Below are positions 30,637-40,000 of a stretch of DNA of 64,000 nt, one piece after another; positions within the stretch are counted from its first letter, which is position 1; each line of letters begins with the position of its first letter. Location of the stretch: assembly GCA_026315105.1 (NCBI GenBank), contig CM048744.1:351355168-351419167 (forward strand), written 5' to 3'. Position numbers and translations under genes: made by a program. Origin of the DNA: Locusta migratoria. Its lineage: Eukaryota > Arthropoda > Insecta > Orthoptera > Acrididae. Below the pieces are notes generated by a model. That model did not search any database. It saw only the letters and a program-made list of their open reading frames with translations, and had not been told where the DNA came from.

Positions 30637-31635
30637 TCATACAATGTAAGCTTTCACGGCCGGCGTCAACTTCATTTAAAACTTCCGGGCTCATAAGCCG
30701 TGGTCGATTTGTAAAAATTTCCCCTTATCGTTTCATCTTCGGCTGCGGAAGACATCTTCAGAGGTTGAGTGGCGAACTGCGATGAGAACTTGAGGGAGCG
30801 CCGTACATACAGGCAATGCAGAGGGCACCACAAGACATCACGTGACGTCGGCTAAGACACTATCTCTGATATTGCCAACATTTTTAGCAGAGAAGAATCG
30901 ATTGTCATTCCGCTGGTGTAAAGCAGAAGTCCAAAATCTGTCTAATTTAACAGCTTCCTCTTTCCTGTTAAAATTATTGCGATGTTTATAGATCTCGTTT
31001 GTTCTCTAGGTCTATGTGTGCGCGCATGATAGTGCGAAGTTTTTGAGATGACACTAGTCTCATTAAATTTAATTTCATGGTTGCCTTCTTCGTATACATG
31101 TTCCGCAGTCTACATTGGAACTACAAAAAGAAGCGTCAATACTCGTCTGGTCGAACATAAAAGGAATTGCCGCTTGGAGCACACGGAGAAATCGGCCGTA
31201 GCGGAGCATGCATACCAAGAAGGCAACCATGAAATTAAATTTAATGAGACTAGTGTCATCTCAAAAACTTCGCACTATCACGCGCGCACATATAGAGAAG
31301 CAATCGAGATCTATAAACATCGCAATAATTTTAACAGGAAAGACGAAGCTGTTAAATTAGACAGAATTTGGACTTCTGCTTTACACCAGTGGAATGACAA
31401 TCGATTCTTCTCTGCTAAGAATGTTGGCAATACCAGAGATAGTGTCGTAGCCGACGTCAGGTGATGTCTTGTAGTGCCCTCTACATTGCCTATATATACG
31501 GCACTCCCTCAAGTTCTCATCGCAGTTCGCCACTCTACCTCTGAAGATGTCTTCCGCAGCCGAAGATGAAACGTTAGGGGAAAGTTTTACAAATCGACCA
31601 CGGCTTATAAGCCCGGAAGTTTTTAAATGAAGTAT
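30637..31635 (+). mobile_element. Penelope-like foldback element 2
   Basis: 999 bp with target duplication TTAAACTAA (30628-30636 and 31636-31644). The left arm (ACTTCCGGGCTCATAAGCCG ... about 31096) mirrors the right arm (about 31200 ... CGGCTTATAAGCCCGGAAGT). A unique loop of about 110 bp lies between. The right arm and loop encode a GIY-YIG endonuclease on the plus strand, so the left arm is its antisense. Only the left end carries the extra ACAATGTAAGCTTTCACGGC segment. Confidence 0.85.
31099..31464 (+). CDS. GIY-YIG endonuclease domain of Penelope-like element (partial, open)
   Basis: The reading frame to 31464 contains AVYIGTTKRSVNTRLVEHKR, the GIY-YIG core (here VYIG; the catalytic Arg and the EH pair follow), then EKSAVAEHAYQEGNHEIKFN, TSHYHARTYREAIEIYKHRN and NFNRKDEAVKLDRIW. 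In Penelope-like elements this domain sits after the reverse transcriptase and nicks target DNA. Here the RT is absent and no start codon belongs to the domain; the ATG at 31048 lies in left-arm sequence. The domain itself is uninterrupted, unlike in the other two foldbacks. Expression is unproven. Confidence 0.8.
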   Translation, partial: CSAVYIGTTKRSVNTRLVEHKRNCRLEHTEKSAVAEHAYQEGNHEIKFNETSVISKTSHYHARTYREAIEIYKHRNNFNRKDEAVKLDRIWTSALHQWNDNRFFSAKNVGNTRDSVVADVR

Positions 31636-31907
31636 TTAAACTAAGTTAAACTAACCTAAGGACAACACACACATCCATGCCAGAGGGAGGATTCGAACAT
31701 CCGAGGTGGGAGGCCGCGCGATCCGTAACGTGGCGCTCCAAACCGCTCGGCAACTCCCGCGCGGCGTATCTGTTATTACCTGAATCTGACCACGGTTGAC
31801 AGGGGAAACGTATTTTCCAACTCCCCCTCGTAGTTTAATGTAAATCTACCAATATAAGGTGGTCTGAAAAGTTGGGTGAATGGTCTCAGGAAATATAGGA
31901 AAAGAGT

Positions 31908-32966
31908 TACAAACAAAAAAGTCGCACTGACTTGTTTTACGGCCCACTTTAGATTTGTAGTTTTATAAGTTTTTGCAAACATTTTGGACCAAAATAATAA
32001 TGTAAATAATAAAAAACCAATTAATAAGAGTGTCTGAAACCATTCTCAGGAAAAAAAATTACGTAGTGGTGGGTTCTGAACCACCAACCTTTAGCATCAT
32101 AGTCCAACGCCTTGCCTACTACGCTACGTCTATCAATCAAAAGATGAGTCCTTTAATTTCATACTATTGATGGCCGTGGTTAACTGATGCTGATATGGCA
32201 TTTGTAGACACTAGATTATCATTTATCGTACGAAGAACGACGTGTTTTTGTTAATTCTTCAGTGCGCCATTGCTTTGAAATGACAACGTGTAAGTTAAAA
32301 TAACAAAATCATCAAATACGCAACGCAAGATGGCGTATGCCAGAGAGAGTTCTGGGCGAGGAATGTCACGTGACATCTACGAACGGCTGGTTTTCGTTAA
32401 TTCAATGGAGGGTGTCAAATCTCCGTTATTTTTGCAAATATGTCTCAAACGATACGAGATATGAAAAAACATAAGGGAACAAAGTTGTAGAGAATTTTCT
32501 CCTCTACCAATTAGGTTATTCAATTTTTGTGTCAGATGAACGGTTCGTTTGCAATTATTTTACAAACGGCATTTTTGGTATTACTACCGTATTTTTTGTC
32601 CGAAAAATTTGAAAAAGTGAGGTTCTGGTCTCTGGCGGCCTACAATTATGTCTGTAAAATTTGGTGCTGATCGCTTGAACGGTTCGTCTTAAAAACAGGG
32701 TACACGTTACGGACAGACAGACGGACAGACAGACATACATACATCCCAAAATCGCCGTTATTTTTGCAAATATCTTTGAAAAGCTACGAGATATGAAAAA
32801 AACATAACAGAGCAAAGTTGTAGAGAATTTTCTTCTCTACAATTTCGGTTATTCAATTTTCGTGTCAGATGAACAGTTAAGCCGTTATTGTCATTTAAAT
32901 TTCGAGCTGTCAAAAGATGATCGCAAAGGCCCACTTTTAGTGTTACTACCGTAACCTAAAGTGAGC
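31908..32966. mobile_element. TIR repeat with tRNA-like segment, copy 1
   Basis: Shares nearly its whole length with 56332-57387. Near the left end is GGCCCACTTTAGATTTGTAG and near the right end CCGTAACCTAAAGTGAGCC, short inverted ends (GGCCCACTTTAG). A block of about 130 bp beginning CCGTTATTTTTGCAAATAT occurs twice inside (about 32420 and 32752). A GACAGACAGACGGACAGACA tract lies between. No ORF has a domain. Similarity between copies starts about 25 bp outside the GGCCCAC motif, so the true left end is uncertain. Confidence 0.65.
32046..32131 (-). other. tRNA-like sequence inside the TIR repeat
   Basis: On the minus strand: box A-like TAGCGTAGTAGGCAAGGC, anticodon-loop-like CTATGAT, box B-like TGGTGGTTCAGAACCC. 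The counterpart at 56466-56551 keeps the form TAGCGTAGTGGGTAAATCG ... GGTGGTTCGCAACCCG. It looks like a captured tRNA-derived module rather than a working tRNA gene: box B departs from GTTCGAATCC and the acceptor stem pairs poorly. Confidence 0.5.
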
Positions 32967-33875
32967 CAATACCTTTACTGGCCTTCAAAGTAATCGCCAT
33001 TGGCTACAATACACTTCTGACATCGGTTGAACAGCTGTTGGAGACTATCATCAAACGCTTCTTGTGGAATCGCTCGAAGCACTGAGGTCACGCGTTGTTG
33101 ATTCTTCGCAAACGTTGCTGATCTCCAACGCGTCCGCTGTCATTCTCAAAGACAGACGCCGATCATCCGCAAGCATCCATCAGACTTGTTCCATGTTGCC
33201 TGGGATGGACGGACGTGGCTCATCCTCGACACTTTCCTTTCCGTCTCTAAAGCGTTTAACCCTTTATGGTCTGAATTTTCTACTTTTCACTTTGATATTT
33301 CGCAATTTTTCAGTGGTATTTTAGTTGTTCGGTAATATGTTACTACAAAGGAAAGCCAAATCAAATCTTATTTACGCTTGACGAGACTTACAAGTACTAA
33401 ATTATATTTACAAATTTATTCTGAGCATTTACAATACATTCCGCTCCTAATAATAACAGTAAAAAAATGTGAAGATTGCTTTATCACAGCAGATGCACAG
33501 AACACAAACTGAACATTCACCCGGATAAAACTAAATAGTCCAAGGTCTGCATGCTGAAATTCAAATTGCTTTGACGACACAGATATTTTATTAATGAAAG
33601 AACTGCGATGCATTAACACTGTACCAAAGAAAGAATAACTGGTGCGCTACATATCCGCGGCAATTCAAATGACGAAGAATGTTTTACACTTTTTTATCAA
33701 GTGTTATTTTTAAGTCGCGTCAGATCATAAAGGGTTAAACCACTCAGACACATACTTTTTACTGACAGCTTCAACACCATAACACTTGCACTAACATCCC
33801 ATGGGTCTCCATCGCCGTTTTGTCTAATTTGAAACAAAACTTGATGTTAACGCGATGCTCCATTTTGCGCTCCAT
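32967..33875 (-). pseudogene. mariner transposase with catalytic core deleted
   Basis: ATG at 33875 gives MERKMEHRVNIKFCFKLDKT and AMETHGMLVQV, the paired-like HTH used for TIR binding. After the MITE come KRFRDGKESVEDEPRPSIPG and MEQVRWMLADDRRLSLRMTA (interdomain linker and second HTH). This joins, with a frame change, to LRAIPQEAFDDSLQQLFNRC and VANGDYFEGQ, the family C-terminus. All three catalytic blocks are gone, so DNA binding could in principle survive but not cleavage. Confidence 0.78.
33260..33734. mobile_element. piggyBac-type MITE
   Basis: 475 bp beginning CCCTTTATGGTCTGA and ending TCAGATCATAAAGGG, flanked on both sides by TTAA (33256-33259 and 33735-33738). TTAA duplication with CCC...GGG ends is diagnostic of piggyBac insertion. 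The interior is AT-rich without transposase, so it is non-autonomous. Confidence 0.85.
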
Positions 33876-34122
33876 ATTGCAGTCACACGAGTTCTCACAC
33901 TGCCCTGTTATCTGGGTCGCAGCGTGTACCACCGATTCATTGCATGATAGGGGGCGCTTGTTTCCATGTCCCTCAATGTGTAGGCGTGGGCACCTCATCA
34001 TCGCCAGTGCGGTTTGTAAAATATGCGACCATTCAGCGAACTTTTCAGACACACCTTGTATATGAGAGCAGATGGCTGACCAAATAGACGTTGTGAAGTC
34101 ACCTTAAATACCAATATAAAGT

Positions 34123-34512
34123 AACTAGCTGCAAGTACCCGGCTTATCCCGGGTTTAAAATAAAGTTTTCGAACAAATGCGTCTTATATGTATAGAGATT
34201 GCAATCGAAGTCTGTAAGTAAAGTACTCTCCCCCATGCACCGAACGAAATTTTATGTAGACAGTAACCTTCATCTTGTTTTCAAGGTCAAGTGTACAAAA
34301 TTTCATCAAGATCGGAGCAAAACTGTGCATTTTGCCGAAATTCATAAGTACTCTCCACCATGCACTGAACGAAATTTTATGTAGACAGTGCCCTTTCTGT
34401 TATTTGAAGGTCAATTGTGCAAAATTTCATCAAGATCAGTGCGAGGATATAGATTTACACGGACACATTGAAAACGCACTTTCACTTTTTCTCAAATTTT
34501 CCGGTTAGTTTT

Positions 34513-34559
<47 letters not shown>

Positions 34560-34682
34560 AAAGAAACCTGTTTAAGACCTTCCCCATGTAATTTCCACCA
34601 AATTTCACGTAATTTCGTTGTCTGGGTCTTGAGTTATAAGAGAACAGACAGACAACAAATGCGTCTTATAAGTATAGAGATG
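34123..34682 (+). repeat. Dispersed CTAGCTG-headed repeat with tandem duplication and A43 tract
   Basis: Opens AACTAGCTGCAAGTACCCGG and closes GCGTCTTATAAGTATAGAGA; the latter also appears near the head (34178-34198). Two units of about 130 bp occur in tandem from 34217 and 34347, both with CATGCACYGAACGAAATTTT and ATGTAGACAGT. An uninterrupted A tract spans about 34515-34557. No protein. Confidence 0.6.
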
Positions 34683-35024
34683 AAACGTAACTAAGATCAT
34701 ATGTGAGCATGTAAGCTTTTAGTAATTATGAATTTTAGAGTAATGTTTGACAGCATAATGAATTAAATCATTAATGACTAACCACTCTGTAAATAAACTC
34801 GGAGTACGCTTTATTTTTTCTAATAAATTTCGTTACACAATTGAAAATAATCGTGAATCGTGAATGTTAGCAAAAGTTTACTATTAATATTTTCAAGTTA
34901 TTGCGATGAATGTAATATTTATTGTTACTTCTCATATGTAAGTAATTTTTGGTAATTAGAAACATTTACTAAGGTTTAACTGTTACTAAAAGATGAAGTC
35001 ATATTTAAGCTTGTTTTATAGACT
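34683..35024. other. AT-rich unassigned sequence
   Basis: No ORF or repeat motif was recognised between the two CTAGCTG-headed repeats. Confidence 0.35.
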
Positions 35025-35190
35025 ACTAGCTGAGAACCCGGCGTTATAAAGTCGTTGGGAATACAATTTATGGTAAAGAAGTAATAGATTAAAACTTGGT
35101 GCGTGGTGGTACGGTTTTCCATGAACGTTTCAGTTTATGTGATCATATCTCATGAACTACGTGTCGCGCTGAGATACAATGTAGAAGGTG
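35025..35190 (+). repeat. Dispersed repeat copy 2, left part (interrupted by the 9.2-kb foldback)
   Basis: ACTAGCTGAGAACCCGGCGT to GATACAATGTAGAAGGTG corresponds to 3858-4093 of copy 1, with about 70 bp of its head missing. The remainder of the same copy resumes at 44404. Confidence 0.85.
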
Positions 35191-36866
35191 CACTCTTTGA
35201 CAAAAAACCTGGCCGCCGGCCGGCCGCCGCTGAGCCTAAGTCTGAGCCGATCGCTACATGGGACAATAAAAGTGGCCGCGCTGATTCGCTCTAAGTCCAG
35301 CTATCTTCACAATCTGGCAACACTGCAGACTGCAGGAGTTCATACAGCACTTCTTGTGTGCAGTTAGAAGAAAGCTGGGTCGGCTCCCTCCATGGTCTTG
35401 CGGTAAAGTGCGCGACTTGCATGTGCAGTATGAGCCATCGAAACCGACTGTTGACAAAAATTTTTAATTCACGTCACTCGTTCATGCTCATGCCCCATGT
35501 GTAAGGGAAGCGTATTTCATTTTTTGGTACACTGGTAATAACATTTCGGCCCAATAACATCGCCGCCTATGGCCGCAGCACTTGGCAGCGCTCTCCGCGG
35601 CCCACTCGCCGGCAGCAGCGGTGGCGGCGCTACACAGCGCTGCCTCGCCCTCTGCCCACAGCGCCTGCCGCCGCTCATCGCCCTGGATGTGTTAAACGCG
35701 TTACTCTTGAGTGGTGATCCACAAAAAACGTTGAGATTCGTATTTCACACAGGATATCACGAAGCAGACCACCTATTTTGAATGATGAGCATATAATACA
35801 TTAGAGAGGCAAAAAATTGTCATTGTCCAATCCAATGGCACTCTACGATGGTTAACACTTATTTGTGATTTAAATCTCGATCCTTTTCCTTTCAGAAAAG
35901 CCTTTCATGTAATTTGTTATTGTCATCAGTTCATATGTTTTCATCAAGACACAACATGTAACTCACTAAAATGTTTTAGTGTCGTTGTTTCACTCCGTAC
36001 GGTAAATGAATGAGCTAAATTATGTGAATACGTTTCAGTGCACGTTCTAAAGCAATACAGGCACACTGCAAGGTTCGTGTCTTCATGTCTCATTTCTACA
36101 GGAGATATTTCACATCAATGGAGATGAATTCGAATTTCTTCGAAGGCGTTTGTATGGTGAAGCAAAGAAGACATCTAATACCATTTCCATAATTTGAAGT
36201 CGACCTTTCTGAAAGACTTATTGTATAAAAATTTTCTTATGATTCCGTTAAAGAGTTTCTTCTTGCAATCTGCAGCGTATAAAGTAAAATAAAATGAAAT
36301 TAAATTCCATCCCCAAACGCACTTTCTACAACCAGGATTAGAACTGCCGACTCACACTAGGGCTGCATGACAAGACACAAGCAGAACCACACAGCCAACC
36401 ACACACTGTGGCATCGTGCCCTCAGTCTCTCACATATTCTATGCTGAGCCTCTAACGCATCGCGAAAGTCACCTACACAAATAACTACATTCCTTGAGTG
36501 CAAAAGTTAAATTTCTGTCTCTCATTTCACGACGGCATTACAAATCATTAGCCATGAAACTAGAAAAGGAATGTCAAGTGAACTTAGTGAGACAATTCAG
36601 TACCACTTGAGGAAGTAACTTCACTGTCACAGTGTTGCCAAATATCAGCAACGATGTTGCCAGTTCTTAGCTGTACTAGGAAGACCTATGAAGCGATAAG
36701 CGACGCGAAATCGCGCTAGTCTCATGCGGGCTTCTAGAGGGGAGTCGCGCATTTCGGTTAATATGCGGCGCTGTCTCCTGATAGATTCCGTCGTCACATT
36801 TACGATGCAGATATTAAATTCGTCCAATGAGGCCGAAACTATCGTTTACATTTTTTGAAGCTTTAC
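35191..36866 (+). repeat. Giant foldback, left arm (outer, identical part)
   Basis: Every stretch I compared with 42728-44403 in reverse complement was identical, including a CpG-rich block (35568-35700), an AT-rich middle and the segment 36600-36850. Open frames in the arms (for example 35569-35781) are duplicated with the arm and show no domain. A weak tRNA-like piece lies on the minus strand at 36341-36410 (GTTCTAATCCTGG as box B). Confidence 0.88.
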
Positions 36867-37090
36867 AGCATTATGATATTTCAGCAAATGACTAGAGAAA
36901 AAATACTGATATTATGCTTGCAACATACGGCAGGTCAAAGTCTGAGATATATAAACTTCCATCACGATTTCAGTTTCACCCCCCTCCCCCCCCCCCCAAA
37001 AAGACTAAAACAATTACTTTGTTAGATATCTACAAAAGCAATTTTTTATGAGTTACTGGAAATGAACGTTGCATCATCTGTCACTAAACA
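36867..37090. repeat. Giant foldback, inner divergent part of left arm
   Basis: Still pairs with about 42500-42727 but with many mismatches and indels: ATACTGATATTATGCTTGCA here against ATACTGATATTGTGATTGCA in the mirrored arm, and a C-run of different length at 36978-37000 against the G-run at 42599-42610. Similarity fades beyond 37090. Confidence 0.75.
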
Positions 37091-40000
37091 GTAAGGTATC
37101 AAACACTTCGCATCTTGAAAGCGACAGCCCACAATATTCTCAGTCTTACTAGTATCTGGCCTCAACTGGGTTTTAGCCATGAATTGAGAAGAAATAATGA
37201 TGAATTGATAACTTACCCTCATCAACTTTCAGTGAGAGCTTTTTGTAACAAAACGAAAAAGTAATGTGAACCATCATTTTCTCCAATGATACTAGGCACT
37301 GTTGTGCGAACATGGACTGTATCTACGTTGAGTCTTGTCAAACGCGTCTCACATTCAAGGAATATTACCTAAATGAATTTAGTCCTCATGAAGCTGTAAC
37401 AAAGCAGAGAATCTGGGTGGTTGCGCATTTTCGTATTACCTTGCCATAATACTTGATGCAAAGATGAGCAAAATACAAATCCATCATCTATCGGTTTCCA
37501 CGATTCTTTGGACAGTTTTCTTTGGTTTGTACTCCTTCACTTCGTCGGCCATCTACTGGTTTAATTGAAAATACAGTAATCAAAATTACGCGACTATTTG
37601 TCCCACATTTTAATGTCCTTGGTTTTTATTCTGAATGACAGTGATGATTTCTGTTGGACTCGTTCCATATATCTGAGCCTAATTAATGAAATTTTATTCC
37701 CATGACAGATGAAAGCAATTAGAACCTTGTGTCTCTTTAATGAATTTTCATATGAAAAAAATTAACACCTGAAGATGGGCATTTAAAAACGTGAAAACGG
37801 TCTTGGACCTGGACCTTAATAAAAAAAAATCAATGAATCCCTCCTGAGCGTATTACCAGTTTTATTTCTCGGTTTATGGTTGATTCATATACAGGACTTA
37901 TCGTTATGTTTACTGTACTCCATTAACTAACAATAAGACACACAATTTGTCGCAGAAAAGTCTTCCTAAATACCCAAATTTGTCCAGTTTCCTTCGAGTT
38001 TGCTTCCTAATAAAATAAAATGTCCACAGGCCAATATGGAAATTACAAGCGATCTGTTATTGACAGAACATCTTGCTACGATAAATAGCATTCCATTTGA
38101 ATTTTTTGAGCACGTTCCTTGATGAGGTGCTCAATGGATTCCGGACCTGTCTTTGTTGCCTGCTTCGTTGATTTCATAAAATATTACGTAGTCTCATGGC
38201 CGGATGCGATTTAAACATAGTTTTAATTGAAACGTGGTCATTACAGCGTGGTGATAGGTTTCAAAGTACAAACTTAATGGCGACTTTTAGGTGCCAGGTA
38301 TCTCACGTCGATAGATTATCATTCGATCGGTGTCGTCGCAGATAGCGGACGACATTAATTTACTATACATTGCAATGTTCAATGCAATTCGTGAATTTCA
38401 TTTATTTCTTACGTTAAAGTCAAAACGCGTAAGTTCCAAGAGGTCTACCGAATATCTGTTAGGCTCCTTTTGATGGTTTCCTCTGTTCAGAACGAAAACT
38501 ATCCCTCCAGCAGGCGCGCTCCGCCTTCTCCGTTTCCAGACGCGCGCGCCTTCGCTCGCTCGTTGTACCGAAACGATCGTGGCTGCCGCCACCGCGTCAT
38601 ACCTCTTATCGACTTCAGAGCGTTAATGAAATAAATTACCCTTCACGTTGGTGGCCACTAAACGCTAATGTTAGCATTACTCATGATGCAAGAACACTTT
38701 ATGTTCCAGTGTTACTATGATGTCTGACATAGCTATTAAAAATTCGAAAATTTATTAGAACTATCCTTAACGCGGTAGCAATTATCGAGAGAACAAAAAT
38801 TACTTTATACGTCTTAGTCTATTTTAAAACAACGTTTCTATGCATTTTCCATCTGAATGATTATTTTACACTTTTCAAATTTTGTATGTGTGATATTTTT
38901 CATTCAGTTTCAACCGTTTTTATGAGAATACAACAGAGACATTCGATACATTTGTTTTATTTCTATTTCACCTGACCTCTCTTCTGTATTAGTCACGAAA
39001 AGATCGCGAAGGTAAAAGATAGGGCGATATGAACTCACACTAAGTCTTACCAGAAATAGTTTTAACGGCGAACCATTCACGACTGGAAGAGAAACAGGCG
39101 GAAACAGCAGTTGTATAAAAATTGCCCTCCACCACACACTAATTAAGAAATGGCGTTAATGAAGCAGTGTCATCCAGTTCTAAGTTCAGTTGAAAGTTCA
39201 AGGTCTCTTGTTCAGAGGGCAGTTGGTTTGAAATGAACTGCAAAATTTGTACCAACAAACGGAAACATGAACAAAGTAAGCTCTATTGCACACGAGACAC
39301 GAAAGAAAGAAGGAAGGTTACGATTTAACATCCCCTCGACAAGGGGGCCATTAGAGCGAAGCAGAAGTTCGGATTGTCATGATAAGGATGTGGAAGGAAA
39401 TCGGCCGTGCCCTGCCGCAGGGACCATTTCGGCATTTGCCTAGACTGATTTAGGAAAATCATGGAAAACTCAAATCCAAATGGCCGAAGGCCAATTCGAA
39501 GCGCCATGCAGCCGAATATGAGTCCAGTGTGTTACCAATGCACCAACTCGCTCCGTAGCAAAAACGAATGCGAGTAAATATTGCATTATCACGCGGTTCT
39601 GAGTTACGTTAATTAAGTGTCTGGCCTATCGTTAGTATAAAATCAATTGTAAAATTTGTAACAAAAACACAGTAGACAATAAAGCAACCTAATAATCACG
39701 TGTTACAACGATTAAAATTGATCGATGAATTGTGCCATGGTTTAGAACAATATTAGCGAAAGCAATTGCACTGTTGCTTGTTAAAAGATAGTAAATAAAA
39801 GTATTGATGTATCTCTTATTCACTGATTTTGAACAGATGCCCTAGGTTGCGCAAAGATGTAATTTTACCGCTATCATAAAAATTAAATGGACTGAGTACA
39901 AAATTTGTAAATAAATTTGATCCAAATTATCATTATGAATGAAGTTAATAAATGAGAAATCCTTTAATGTCCTCTGCCTACGTATGGTTTTGAAATTAAC

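Larger units (their letters stand above)
30565..31763 (-). mobile_element. tRNA-headed SINE (family B-related), split by a Penelope-like foldback
   Basis: The tail half 30565-30636 (AAATGTTTGTAATTCTTATG, CTTACAAACTACTTAAACTA) and head half 31645-31763 (AAGGACAACACACACATCCA, box B GGATTCGAACATCC, CGGCAACTCCCGCGCGGC) belong to one SINE. Outer flanks GTACCTGTTGTT (before 30565) and GTATCTGTTATT (after 31763) are the SINE's own target duplication. Confidence 0.85.
32967..34062 (-). mobile_element. mariner (Mos1-type HTH) deletion derivative with nested MITE
   Basis: On the minus strand, from right to left, it contains an N-terminal Mos1-type HTH (33875 downward), the second helical part (33255-33080) and then directly the transposase C-terminus (33060-32967). 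The catalytic middle is missing. The right end is ACACACCTTGTATA (34050-34062). A TTAA-flanked MITE (33260-33734) splits the HTH region. Confidence 0.75.

Noticed and set aside
35569..35781. Alanine/glycine-rich ORF (71 residues) duplicated at 43813-44025 as a gene
   Set aside because: It comes from CpG-rich arm sequence, has no domain, and is duplicated only because the arms are identical.
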